Source: Jaltomata sinuosa
Lineage: Eukaryota > Streptophyta > Magnoliopsida > Solanales > Solanaceae
Assembly (NCBI GenBank): GCA_003996215.1
Contig: QJPP01000049.1
Coordinates: forward strand, 1,240,001 to 1,304,000
DNA length: 64,000 nt
Reading direction: 5' to 3'
How positions within the stretch are numbered: position 1 is the first letter of the stretch; each line of letters begins with the position of its first letter. This document shows positions 35,872 through 47,649 of the stretch, piece by piece. A model generated the notes under the pieces. That model did not search any database and was not told where the DNA came from. It worked only from the letters and a program-made list of their open reading frames with translations. The translations under genes were made by a program, and so were the position numbers.

Positions 35872-36191
35872 GATTTGGGCACAAATCCAAACTAACCCGT
35901 CAAAGGAAAAGTTGATCGGCCAGACAACCCAAATTTATCATGTTTAGATGGATTTAATTACATGATTTGCCTTTCAAATGAGATGATCTTTAATTTTTGT
36001 CTCTAGAAAATCGAACTTATGTCTAGCGGGGCATTAATTTTAAGGGCGAGGGGCATAACTTACGGAATATTATGATAGAAAAATATAAACTTGTGCCCCG
36101 CAAAAAAGTTATTTTCCCTAAGGAATCTAAATTAAAAACTAACACAAAATAGAGGTAAAAGTGCAAATAACTCATTCAAATGTGGAGGCTT
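35872..36191. repeat. dispersed repeat, copy 2, left part
   Basis: It begins gatttgggcacaaatccaaact like copy 1 (4853) and continues colinearly to ggaggctt at 36191, where the Tat element is inserted. The repeat resumes at 57047 (gtcttaactgcagaaacccc). Confidence 0.65.
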
Positions 36192-36834
36192 TGTTCGCAA
36201 TAATTTTTCGTAGTGCTGAAAATTAACTGCAACCAAAGATAAATAAAAAAAAAAGTAATTTTATTAAGTGAATCTTGTGAGCACAGCACTTCGTCGTTTC
36301 GAGTTGATCTCAAGGCAAAACTCTGTCGATCAATTCTTTGAAGAACTGTGTAGTTGATGCAGATGCTTTCTCCAATGCTTGCCGAATGTCCTCAGAAAAT
36401 TATGTAACCTTCCTATTTATAGTTGTAGGGGGTAGGCAGTCTAAGTGTAAAGGGACTTTCATGCCTTCTTCTGATTGGTTCATGTAAGTCATCAATCTTA
36501 TCACAAAAACTATGTGATAATGTTGCTTGTGATTGGTCAAGAATATGTCATATTGGCCACTTGGCGGATTTTGACTAGTTCTTTAATTTGAGTGGGATTG
36601 CCACGTCATTTCAACATGTGGCATCATCTTGTTGGTCTTTGAATTTGACTGGGATGCCACATCACTTGACACGTGTCACAGGTATGAGTCTCAAGATAAA
36701 ATAATCTTCGGGCTTGAAAATAATAAAATGGACTAATTCAATTTGTGAAGTCCAAATTAATGTTCGACCCACATAATCATGGATTAAATTCGAATTTTGT
36801 ATGAATTTAACCCAATAAAATTTATGTGTCTACA
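36192..36834 (-). repeat. 3' LTR of the Tat element (643 bp)
   Basis: In plus orientation it reads TGTTCGCAATAATTTTTCG to TTATGTGTCTACA. Compared with the 774-bp 5' LTR it lacks about 131 bp after gtgaatcttgtgag, plus scattered changes. The deletion corresponds to about 56361-56491 in the partner. Confidence 0.92.
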
Positions 36835-36850
36835 GATGCCCCCTACTTCA
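36835..36850 (-). other. polypurine tract of the Tat element
   Basis: The minus strand reads GAAGTAGGGGGCATC directly before the 3' LTR start TGTAGACAC. Confidence 0.75.
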
Positions 36851-37489
36851 AAGTTTGTCAAGGTGTTCAATTTGTCGGACTGTTTAAAGACAAGACTTGA
36901 AGTATTCATGCAATTTTTTTTTGAGTGTGTGCATAATTGAGTCCTCGCAAAATGTTTGAATTTTGAAAGGAGAGACTATGGTCGAGCTCTTCAACCGTGT
37001 TGCAATTTGCTCATTGACGCGCTAAAGCTATCAAATAATACACACCAAAGGCTCCTTCCTTTTTTTTTTTCATTTTTCAGAAAGGCCCGTGCATTTTCCC
37101 GAGTTCGACCCCTCGAAGTTACGATAATCCATGTAGAACAAACGTACTTCTCCTTGACTGGGAGTCCAAATTTTCTTTGAAACTAAATATATCAAAGCCA
37201 CATTGGATTTGTGCATTAGGCTTGTATTGAGTTTCGGTAGGATTCGATGATAGCGTTATCCAACTTCAAAGAGAATTAGGACTTTATCTTTGACATCTGG
37301 ACCTCCAAGTCCTTTGCGGACTCAATCTTGTTGTGTAGACTCCTCATCGAAAATGAATTGAAGTCATTTAGAGTCTATATAAAGATATCATTGTCACATT
37401 AATTCATCGCAATTACAAAGGACTTCGAACTTGAGATATTCTCCGGGCATTGTTACGTTTTGAAAAAATAATTCTTACTTTATTCTTTT

Positions 37490-38060
37490 GTAACAAAGTT
37501 TCCTTGGCAGCTTGGAGTCTTTGTAGGAGAAAATTCATAACGTATTGTGGGAGTTTCAGAATAACGAACGGTTTGTGGTGCTGGAAACTAGACTTGCCGA
37601 GCTACATCATACGCGAAAACCACGCTCAGATTGTGTCCAGATTTGCTCAGGTATCCTTCTAAAACCAGCGTCACAGTTCTGATTCGTCAGCTTTATCGGT
37701 TTTGCGCAGCCTCACGAAAAATCTTGTATCTTTACTTAGGAATATCGAAATATCAAGCGGTTTGTGGCGTTGGAAAGTAGACTCGTAGAGCTACGTCTTA
37801 CGTGGAAATCACGATCAGATTATGTTCATAGTCACCCAGTTATTATTATGAAATCAGCCTTCAAATCCAATTCGACGGCTTTTATCGACTTTGCGCAGCT
37901 TCACGATAACTTCTGTATTTCGACTTAGGCATATCCAAATTACAAGCGGTTTGCGGCATTAGAAAGTAGACTCATAGAGCTACATCATATTTGAAAACCG
38001 CAATCAGATACCTTCTAGATTTTCTCCGGTAATGTTTTGAAATTTGGTTTAAAAGTCTTG
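37490..38060. repeat. tandem array, about 189-bp units, left part (three copies)
   Basis: The marker cggtttgtgg (or a close variant) recurs at 37569, 37758 and 37947, exactly 189 bases apart, with surrounding text such as gtagactcgtagagctac also repeated. The units are related to the array at 47650-48900 on the other side of the nested copia. The array belongs to the 3' internal region of the Tat element. Confidence 0.85.
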
Positions 38061-38169
38061 ATATTCAGTTTTCATCATATTTGTACGGCTGCATGAATCT
38101 CATCTTTTTTTTTTATTCCTTTGGCAGGTTTTCAATCACAGAGTATAATTTCAGTTCTCCGCAAGTATT

Positions 38170-38427
38170 ATGAACTTCCATGATCGCAAGACGCCATATC
38201 CTCAACTTGAGATAGCAAACAACACACGAGGCCCACATGCTAGGGTCCTTGCCTTGAGGATTCATCCTCCGGTGATTGGAGCCTTCCCGCTTGACAGAGG
38301 ATCACCTGATGAGTCCCTTCATCCAACCAAATGGTCGACAAAAGAAGAAATTGACGTTCTCGACTCGAACAAGCTCGTTAACACAATTGCTTTTGTGCTA
38401 AGATCATCATTCATCCACACACGATAA
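38170..38427 (+). other. ORF antisense to the Tat element, unrecognised
   Basis: An 85-codon plus-strand ORF beginning MNFHDRKTPYPQLEIANNTR lies between the tandem array and the nested copia, antisense to the Tat genes. No motif is recognised. Some Tat-group elements such as Grande carry antisense ORFs in this position (family knowledge from memory), so it is noted, but length and context also allow chance. Confidence 0.25.
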
Positions 38428-39210
38428 GGAGGCTGCTGCTACTTGTCTTAAAGGTTCAGATGAAAGTGCGGTGGAGTATCTTTCACCAAATTTATTTCCT
38501 CCATGATTTCACACCAGCAATTTACTTTTGACTTGGACACGGCTTCTTTACGTGTATTAATTTTGGACTCTTTTTGATAAGCCTAAGGTTATTAGAATAC
38601 AAGTCAATTTCTCCTTTGTAAATCACCTATAAAAGGAGCTCAAATCATCCCCTTGGATCACAACTTGGCTTCAGCCTTTTGCTTATTCAGTTGGCATCCT
38701 ACTGCATGTGATCCTTCAGAGGGAGTTCATGAGCTTGATCCAGATGAGCTTCAAATCGCTGCTAGCCTAGTTCGTTGAAAACGACTAAGTCAAGAAGGTG
38801 CCGAAGATGTGACACGCGGTAGTGGTGGTTGATAAGGAGTTGCAGATCTTCTTTTACTTTCTTTGTCCTCTTTTTTGCAGATTAATAATAGTAGGATGCT
38901 CAGCTATGATCGAGCCATCGACCGAATCATGATTACGAAGAAGTCACAAGCTGCAGACTAGACATGCAGATGCGAATTTGGTCACAGTATGATCACGACG
39001 ATGCTAGCCCAATCGATGAGAATGAAGCTGCCAAAATGATGCAACAGCAGTGAAGATACGACTATCCACTAACAAGGAGGCTTTTCCTTCGATGTCGGAA
39101 TGACAAGTATTGTGAATCACGACAGAATTTCAACTGATGGAAGTCATGGGAGCAACTAGAAGATCAAATTCTCTTCTCTCTATTTTTAAAAAAAAAACAT
39201 ACTTCCATTT

Positions 39211-39463
39211 TGTTAATTCTCAACTAGACTAGACAAACTGCTGACTATGCTTAGTTAGTTGTTGAGCTAACTATGGTTAGTTATAATAGATTTCTGTTAG
39301 TTAGTTAAGACTAGGAAAGGTCATTAGTGTACTTTCCACTTTAAAGCTAAGTCGGTTAATGCTCTATATAAGAACATGAGCAGTATATTGACAGTTAACA
39401 CAATTGAATAAGATCTTCTTCTTCTACTCTCTCTAATGCTCTCTGTTTCAGTAGAATTTTTCA
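39211..39463 (+). repeat. 5' LTR of the copia element
   Basis: 253 bp, TG...CA ends. It contains TATA-like ctctatataag (39362-39372) and a pyrimidine-rich tail tcttcttcttctactctctc (about 39415-39434). It is followed without spacer by the PBS at 39464. Confidence 0.93.
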
Positions 39464-39475
39464 TGGTATCAGAGC
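39464..39475 (+). other. primer binding site of the copia element
   Basis: TGGTATCAGAGC abuts the LTR end, the standard initiator tRNA-Met site. Confidence 0.9.
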
Positions 39476-39544
39476 AGCGATCGTTGTAGATCGGATCGGG
39501 TGTTTTTGAGGTAGCTCAATCACCATTGTTGAGGAATTGAAGCT

Positions 39545-42500
39545 ATGGTGGAAATAGGAAAATCACAGGTCGGAACCACACAGATCTCACAATTAGATTA
39601 CACTCATCCATTGTTCTTACAGCCCGCAGATTCACCAGGAACTGTGCTGATTGCGTGAAGTTATCAGGTCCAGAAAATTACACCTTATGGAGTCGATCGA
39701 TGGGACTGGCTTTACTAGGGAAAAACAAGCTAGGTCTTATCGATGGTAGCTGTCCTAGAAGTTTGTACAAAGGAGAATTGGGAAAACAATGGGACAGATG
39801 TAATGCAATAGTGCTATCATGGATCAGTGGAGTAGTAGCACCGTAGTTAATATCTAGCATTGTGCTTGCTTCGACTGCAAAGAAGGTATGGGATGAGTTC
39901 AAGGAGAGATTTCATAAGTCAAATCTTACTAGAATCTATCAGCTATCGAAAGAAATTGCTATGCAAACACAAGGTACAGATTCCATCACAATTTACCACT
40001 CGAAATTGAAGGATTGTTGGGATGAATTAGATCTGTTGGCACCACATCCTCCTACATGTGATTGTGAAGAATCAGGATCGTATGTTGAACACCTGAGCAA
40101 TCAATGTTTTTTGCAGTTTTTAATGGGACTGAATGAAAGTTACAGCCATGTGAGAAGTGACATTCTCCTTAGAACACCAGTTTTAACTATAAACCAAGCT
40201 TATGTTGTAGTAGTGCAAGAGGAAAGCCAGAGAAAATTAGGAGTCCTAGATCCCAACAGAGATTCCCTAAGTTTGCTAGCTAATAGAGATCATGGATACA
40301 ACCCTAGGAAACCACCAACTGGTGGCACTATTCCAGGAACAGTGTGTGATCACTGTGGTTACAAAGGACATCTGATGAAGAACTGCTTCAGGCTGGTAGG
40401 TTATCCACCTGATTTCAAGAGTAAGAAACACTTAGGAACACAAGCAGGAAAGAATACTGCAACACCAGCACATACATATCATGCTATTGTGGAGGAAGGT
40501 GGATCTAGCTCAAGATCTTCAACAGGTCACTACATCTCAGATGAGCAGTATCATCACTATATGAAGTTGAAGAGTAAGGAGCAGGGCTTGCATCCACAGG
40601 ATCAAACAGGTGATTATCACTGCAATTTTGCAGGTATATCCTCCCTGTTGTCCAAAGTAGAAAAGTGTGAATGGATTATAGACTCAGGAGCCTCACATCA
40701 TATGACACCACTTAGGAAAGTGTTAAATGATCTCAAATCTGTTAATAATCATCCAAGTAATGGTGTACAGGTTCCTACAGGGAACAAATGTAGTATAACT
40801 CATACAGGAGAAACAGTTATTTTGAAGAATCACACTCTTACAAATATTTTATATGTGCCTGACTTCAAATTCAGTTTTTTATCAGTATCAAAGATAACCA
40901 AAGAACTTTGTTGTTCAGTCAACTTCTATCCAGAATTTTGCATCTTTCAAGGACTTTACAATGGCAAGGTGATGGGGATTGGTAGATTTCATGATGGCTT
41001 ATATTGGCTACAGGAAGATGATACAATAAAGGCAGGAGCAGTAATAAAAGATCAACTAGATTCAGAACTATGGCACATTAGGCTTGGGCATCCTTCTATA
41101 AAAGTACTAAACAACATTCCTGATTTGAAGACTAAGATGGATAAGACAACACAACAGCTTTGCATAGTATGTCCTATGGCTAAACTGTAACACCCTGAAC
41201 TTTTGGGCTAAAAATTTAGACCGCTCTACTTATGTAGTTAGACCTAAATCTAGAAAATTGATTGTATCTAGGTGTAAAAGTCATGTATTAAGTGTGGGAG
41301 GGGTATTCGATATGAATTAAGGTCATAAGAAACCTCTATTACGAGGTTGAGTTGAAAGGTCCTTTATTGATTAAGTTTTCGTATAGGTTTGGTCCATACA
41401 AGAGTCAACTTCAAACAAGCATTCCTCCTAAAATATGTAGAGTTACATGACCCATTACCTATCAAATTAAAGGTTTTTGAGTTTTCTTTCCAACACCACC
41501 AACCACTTGTCAATTTGAGTCCCGAGTAAAAAGTTACGTGTGTTTTAATGAGGGACAGTCAGAACAGACGCCTGGTGCGACGCCACAAGCTAAATGGGCC
41601 GTGTGCTCATTGTTTGCAAAGTCCCTTCAAGGGCATTTTCGTCCAGCCGTTTCCTATACCCTTACACGATTAAAAAAACCTTTACCATAAGATTTTATGC
41701 GTTATTTTCATTATCCAACACCCCTCATTCTCCTCCCAAACACATCTATCAAGAATTCAAGAGAATTGGCTCAAGAATCACGTCTAGTTCCCTCCTTTCC
41801 AATCACTAGTTTCTCTGACGTTTTGAGGTATGTAAGATCACTGTTTTCACGTATTCCTTCAAGTTTTATTTTCCTCCAATTCAAATTAATCTCAAGGTAT
41901 CTAGGGTTGAAGGAAATTTACATCTTTTCAATCAATCAAGTTCTTTTTATAAGCTCCCCGTAAAATCTCGGAAAATCTCTCCAATTCGTGAATACTCGAT
42001 ATAGTGGGTGTATTACATCAATCCTATGAATTGTTTCCTGATTGACAAATCTTACATAGCAGGAAACTTATAGAATCTAGAACCTTGTGATTATTTGTTT
42101 AATGGTTTGAAATTGTGGCATGAACTATACATATAGTCTATTGAAATTTTACATTTTTACTTGTGTGGTACAACCCTATTCAGTGCTTATTAGCACATGC
42201 TGGTCTTTCCATTTGATGCAACCAGTTATGCTCTCTCTCTCCCTCACTGTCCGTCCCTTACAAATTGTGACTGTATTTCACGTTTTATAAAATTTATTAT
42301 AGAACAGGACTGCTGTCTTTGAAAGATAAAATAATCAGCTTCTGTATCTATGTTAAGAAGACTGAATACACCAATTGGGAGGTTTTGTTCCCTCCAAACA
42401 TGACTTTTTTGCTTATAATCCTTGTGATGGGCTTTGTGTTGATTTTCTATTAAGTATAGGATCTGGATTCTTATTGTTTTGCTAAGACATCACTGAAAAG

Positions 42501-45500
42501 TCCGATTGTGTTGGGTAGGAACGATGAACCCCTGCTAGACCTCCTTAATTTGCTTCTTAGTTTCATAAAATGCTATGGAAACAGGGACATGAAATATTGA
42601 TATAGTATGGCGAGATTTCAATCTTTTTGATTCTCCAAAATTATTAAATAACTACAGTAGATCATGAACTATGAATCTAGCATGGTTAAGTCTCCCATAT
42701 GAGCCCTAAAGTGGCAAACCTATGACACGAGCCTAACAAGGCTAAATCATGAACATGAACCTGTAAGATTAAAACTTTGGGTTAATGATCATTACAATAA
42801 CTATTTTACAGTATGAGATTAAGGGAGTTAGTTGGTTGACCGAGAAGGCATAAGTCTAAATAACAAATGCCCGAAACTACGTTTGCCGATGTAGGACATA
42901 GATTATTCTGCAAGTCAGATAACTCTTTTTTTCATGTGTCCTGAAAAGGGATAATTATGGATGCTTGCTAGCAAATCATGTCATGTCATGTACTATGCCC
43001 GGTAAGGTATAGGATGGCTTAGCTGATCGGGCCGAGATCAGACTCCATGCGCTCATATGGTGGCTTATGTCGGTTCACCACTTGCTCCCGTAAGTAACTA
43101 AAAGGATTAATTCACTTAATGTTATCAATTATTACTCCGGCTTATGCTATTGTTCCTCTAACTTATTATTTCTTGGACTGTACCTATTACATTTGTATTT
43201 TCATGCTTTACTATTTCCCTTGTGTGATATTGCATACCAATACATTCCATGTATTGACCATCTTTGGCGCTACATCATTTTATGATGTAGGTTCAGTCTC
43301 TCAGGTTCGTGAACAGGCGCATCACTAGGATATATATCTTCTGCTATAGGTGAGCTCCCTTCTTGGGGACAAGTTTAGACATTTTAGTTTCTCATGTTTA
43401 TTTCAGTATTAAGGGCATATCGGGGCCTTGTCTCGACAATTACTATCATTCAGTAGAGGCTTCACAGACTATGTCAGATGTCAGACAGATGTTCTTATTT
43501 TCAGACATTGTTTCTTTAAACTATCAGCTTAACAAATTATATGTTGTATTAATGACTTTTGATGAAAACTTTCCTCCTTTAAGGGATCATGTTTTAACTT
43601 CATATCATTTTCCGTTTTATTCAATTATTATAGTTTCATACTCATGTGATATGCAAAAACGTTCGCTTGTACTAGCAATAGTATCGGGTGCGTGCCACGT
43701 CCAGGGCCTCGGCTCAGGGCGTGACATATACAAAGTAGGCTCAGGTTCCCAGCTAGTACTACTACTAGCTGTTTCCATTTGATTCACGTTGATGTTTGGG
43801 GTCCTTTCAAAGTCCCTACTCATGATAGAAAGTCATATTTTATAACAATTGTAGATGATTTCAGCAGATACACTTGGATCTGTTTAATTCAATCCAAATG
43901 TGAAGTCATTGTTGTGTTGAAAGACTTTCTGTTTAGAATAAAGAATCAGTTTGATGTAAATGTGAAAATTCTCAGGTCTGATAATGGGAAGGAGTTCTTC
44001 AATTCCAGTTGTTTTGAGTTGTTTTCTTCTCTTGGTATTATTCATCAAAGTAGTTGTCCTTATACTCTACAACAAAATGGTGTTGTGGAGAGAAAACATA
44101 GGCATATTTTGGAGGTTGCAAGAGCCTTGAAGTTTCAAAGTGGTGTGCCACATAGATTTTAGGGAGAGTGTGTAAAAACATCTGTTTATATCATCAACAA
44201 GTTGCCCACTAGTGTGTTGAAAGGAAGATCACCATTTGAGATCCTACATGGTAGACCTCCTGTGTTTGATCACCTCAGGGTATTTGGTTGTCTTTGTTTT
44301 GCTAGCATGCTGCCAAGAGGAGGAAAGTTTGAATCTAGAGTCAAGAAGACTGTGTTTCTTGGTTATGAAGAGACACAGAAAGGATATAGATTGTTTGATT
44401 TGGAAGCTGGAAATTTCCTTGTTAGTAGAGATGTCAGCTTTAGAGAAACCATTTTTCCCTTCAAAGGAGCTAAAGAAGAGCTTGATGACATATTTTGTTC
44501 TGCACCTTCAGACTATGTACAGAAATACACCTTACCAACATTAGTTGATGAGGAGTCCATTCCAACTATTGTTCTTGATGAAGAACCTCATGAAGTTGCA
44601 GGAGATGGAGGAGGTGTTATCCTTGAAGAAGCAACATCTTCAGAAGTGGATATAAAAGGAGTAGAGACAACTGGGGAAGGGGTAGAAATAATTGAAGCAC
44701 CAGCCACAGTCACACCAACTGCACCTTTAGAAGAGGTGAGGCAATCAGAACCCAAAAGAACCAGTAGTAAAGCAGCATAACCTCCTATATGGATGAAAGA
44801 TTATGTGACAACTAATAAGACAACCAGTCAAGTCTTGTTTCCCATTTCTGATTGTATTTCATATGCTTCTCTATCATCCAATTATTAGACATACTTGACT
44901 GCCTTCTTAGCTTGCCTTGAACCACAGTCCTTTAAGGAGGCATCTAAGGACCAGAAATGGGTTGAGGCAATGGAACATGAGAGTCATGCATTGGAGGAGA
45001 ATAATACATGGGATATAGTTGACCTCCCAGCAGGGAAACAAGCAATAGGATCAAAATGGGTTTATAAGATCAAGTATAAGTCAAATGGAGAAGTAGAGAG
45101 ATTTAAGGCTAAACTGGTGGACAAAGGATATAACCAAAAAGAAGGACTGGATTTTCATAATACTTTCTCACCAGTAGCAAAGATGGTGTTTGTCAGAACT
45201 ATCATAAGTTTGGCTGCATCAAAAAACTGGCATATCTCTCAAATTGATGTGAGCAATGCTTTCTTGCAAGGTGATCTCTATGAGGAGGTATACATGAATT
45301 TACCACAGGGTTTCTGCAAAGAAGGGGAGAGGAAGGTCTACAAGTTGGTGAAATCATTGTATGGGCTAAAGCAAGCCTCAATACAATGGAACATCAAACT
45401 TACAGATGCACTAGTAACAGCAGGATACTCAGATGCACTGGTAACAACAAGATACTCACAAAGTGCATATAATCATTCCTTGTTTACAAAGAAGGAAGGT

Positions 45501-46511
45501 ACAAACATTGATGTTATACTTGTGTATGTGGATGATTTATTGATCACAGGAAGTACAAGTGAAATGATTGAAGGAGCAAAGAATACTCTGCACAAATACT
45601 TCAAGGTAAAAGACTTGGGAGAATTGAGGTATTTCCTTGGAATTGAAGTCATGAGATCAAGCAAGGGGATACTACTTAACCAAAGAAAGTATAGTTTGGA
45701 GCTCATATCAGAGGTTAGTCTTAGTGGTGCTAAACCAGTGCAGACTCCTTTAGAGGAAAATCACAAACTCACCACAGTTGATTATGATGTTCAAGTGGGA
45801 AGTAAAGGTGATCATGAACTAGAGGATGTGATTGGTTACCAGAAGCTAATTAGGAAGTTGATCTATCTGACTATCACTAGACCAGATATATGCTTTGTTG
45901 TACAGGTACTTAGTCAATTTATGCAGAGACCAAAACAGTCACACTTAGAGGCTGCCATGAGGGTAGTAAGATATCTCAAAGGCTCACCAGGCCTTGGATT
46001 ATTTTTTCCATCCAACACAACACATGAGTTAACTGTTTACTGTGACTCTGATTGGGCAGCATGTACCAACACTAGGAGATCAGTTATTGGATATGTTGTG
46101 AAGTTAGGGGGTGCTCTTCTCTCCTGGAAGTCTAAGAAACAACACACAGTAAGTAGGAGTTCAGCAGAAGCTGAATACAGAAGCATGACAGTGGCAGTTG
46201 CTGAACTAACTTGGGTATGTGGGCTGCTAAAAGAACTGAATTGCCCAGTTTCTACTCCTTTTATGTTGTATTGTGATAATCAAGCAGTTATACAAATATC
46301 TTCTAGTCCTATATTCCATGAGCGGACTAAGCACATCGAGATAGATTGCCACTTTGCTAGAGAGAAAATCAAGGATGGTCTTATCAAGCCTCAGTTTATT
46401 CCTACAGCATCTCAACTTGCAGATGTCTTAACTAAAGGATTAGGGACTGCACAACATCAAATATTGGTTTCCAAGCTTGTTCAGTACAATGCTTTTCACA
46501 TACCAGCTTGA
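39545..46511 (+). pseudogene. copia gag-pol polyprotein, broken and interrupted by a solo LTR
   Basis: The ATG at 39545 starts MVEIGKSQVGTTQ. A one-base loss at about 39655 shifts the frame before KLSGPENYTLWSRSM. Gag continues past a TAG (39844-39846) to a zinc knuckle, CDHCGYKGHLMKNC. Protease has WIIDSGASHHMTP. The pre-integrase segment LWHIRLGHPS ... CIVCPMAK is cut by the solo LTR. Integrase resumes with IHVDVWGPF, RSDNGKEF and VVERKHRHILE (D-D-E), then TAG at 44160-44162. RT (44895 on) has AIGSKWVYKIKYKSNGEVER, LYGLKQASIQW and YVDDLL. RNase H has YCDSDWAACTNTRRSV and AEAEYRS, ending at 46511. Further stops lie at 44778-44780 and about 44886. Apart from the early frameshift it is one frame. 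Confidence 0.93.
41186..43726 (+). mobile_element. solo LTR (2541 bp) inside copia pol, TSD TAAAC/TATAC
   Basis: It starts TGTAACACCCTGAACTTTTGG and ends CAGGGCGTGACA. The flanks are taaac (41181-41185) and tatac (43727-43731); the copia frame is restored exactly if LTR and one 5-mer are removed. It shares the block aattaaggtcataagaaacctct ... caaattaaaggttttgag with the other TGTAACACC LTRs here, and is thus the same Ty3/gypsy LTR superfamily. Plus-strand ORFs at 41594-41963 and 43119-43782 are incidental. Confidence 0.9.
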
Positions 46512-46518
46512 AGGGGTG

Positions 46519-46771
46519 TGTTCATTCTCAACTAGACTAGACAAACTGCTGACTATGCTTAGTTAGTTGTTGAGCTAACTATGGTTAGTTATAACCGATT
46601 TATGTTAGTTAGTTAAGACTAGGAAAGGTCATTAGTGTACTTTCAACTTTAGAGCTAAGTCGGTTAATGCTCTATATAAGAAGATGATCAATATATTGGC
46701 AGTTAACACAATTGAATAAGATCTTCTTCTTCTACTCTCTCTAATGCTCTCTGTTTCAGTAGAAGTTTTTA
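46519..46771 (+). repeat. 3' LTR of the copia element
   Basis: 253 bp, partner of 39211-39463, with mismatches concentrated in single bases (for example ttataatag versus ttataaccg, gaacatgagc versus gaagatgatc). Confidence 0.93.
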
Positions 46772-46776
46772 CATTT

Positions 46777-47640
46777 GTTTCTATGTATGCTTTCCATTGC
46801 TTATTTCTTCTCTGTTGGCACAGTAGCATAAGGAGTTTCAACTTTGCAAAGCTTAAGCAGTGGAGATTGTTGTTCAAGATCGAACTTGGCCGCATAAATC
46901 AAAAAAAGCTTCGTGCTATTGGCACCGATATCTACCATGTCAAACTAGATTGTTGAATCAAAAGCAACATGCCCCCAACATCCTGATTCTTATCTTGCCG
47001 AATGAAAGCGTCGTGTCATTGTCACCGCCATGTTGAACAATATTATCGCGCGGCTGCTCATATCTGCCATGCCAAACTAGACTGTTGTGCTAGCTGCTAC
47101 CGATGTATGCAAAACTGAAGTTTCGTGTCATTCTCATCGATCCTTATAGAACCAAGAAGCTTCGTGCAGTTAGCACTGTGGGCTCCGTCATCTCCATCAT
47201 CCTTCTTCTTTTTTGCAGGTTTATGAGGAAGTGAAAATGGTCTCGATATCAGACTAAGAAGACGCAAGGGACCAGTCATCTCTTCTTTGCAATGTTGGTG
47301 GGAAACTACTTGAAGCATCCACCTTCCTTGCAGCCTTGGCAGAGACAACTTGCAGCCTCCTTTTTCGTTAAGGCCTCTTAAGATTAACCTTTGAAGTAGG
47401 CCCTTTGTTTTTACCCTTGGCGATAAAGCACATGGTTCAAGTATGGAGCGAAAAGAACTTGGTGTAGCCCCTCAAGCTTTGGCGAACTAGTTTGCGGACA
47501 ATCTCATGCTTCAAGCTTCAGCGTGGAATGGCCTCTCTCTTTCAGTTTGGAGAAGATCTTGGAGCAATCTTCTAACATCTTGACAGAAGAAGTACATGGA
47601 GCGTCAAGATTTTGCTGGAGAGGCAGATGGAGCTCTCGTC
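46777..47640. other. Tat element 3' internal region, no ORF recognised
   Basis: Non-coding stretch between the copia insertion and the right-hand tandem array. It contains repeated phrases such as atctaccatgtcaaactagattgttg (about 46930) and atctgccatgccaaactagactgttg (about 47068), a degenerate short duplication. Confidence 0.5.
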
Positions 47641-47649
47641 CTTCAAACT

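Larger units (their letters stand above)
39211..46771 (+). mobile_element. Ty1/copia retrotransposon (7.56 kb including a solo LTR), TSD CATTT
   Basis: 5' LTR 39211-39463 and 3' LTR 46519-46771, both 253 bp, begin TGTT(A/C)ATTCTCAACTAG. The 5' copy ends TTTTTCA directly followed by PBS TGGTATCAGAGC; the 3' copy ends TTTTTA (final C changed to T). A perfect duplication, cattt, flanks it (39206-39210, 46772-46776). The PPT is gaaggggtg at 46510-46518. By eye the LTRs differ at about a dozen positions. The internal polyprotein frame is kept across the nested solo LTR at 41186-43726. The element is inserted in the 3' internal region of the Tat element. Confidence 0.95.

Noticed and set aside
43363..43782. 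139-codon plus-strand ORF
   Set aside because: It runs from inside the solo LTR across its end into the copia element in the wrong frame; not a gene.
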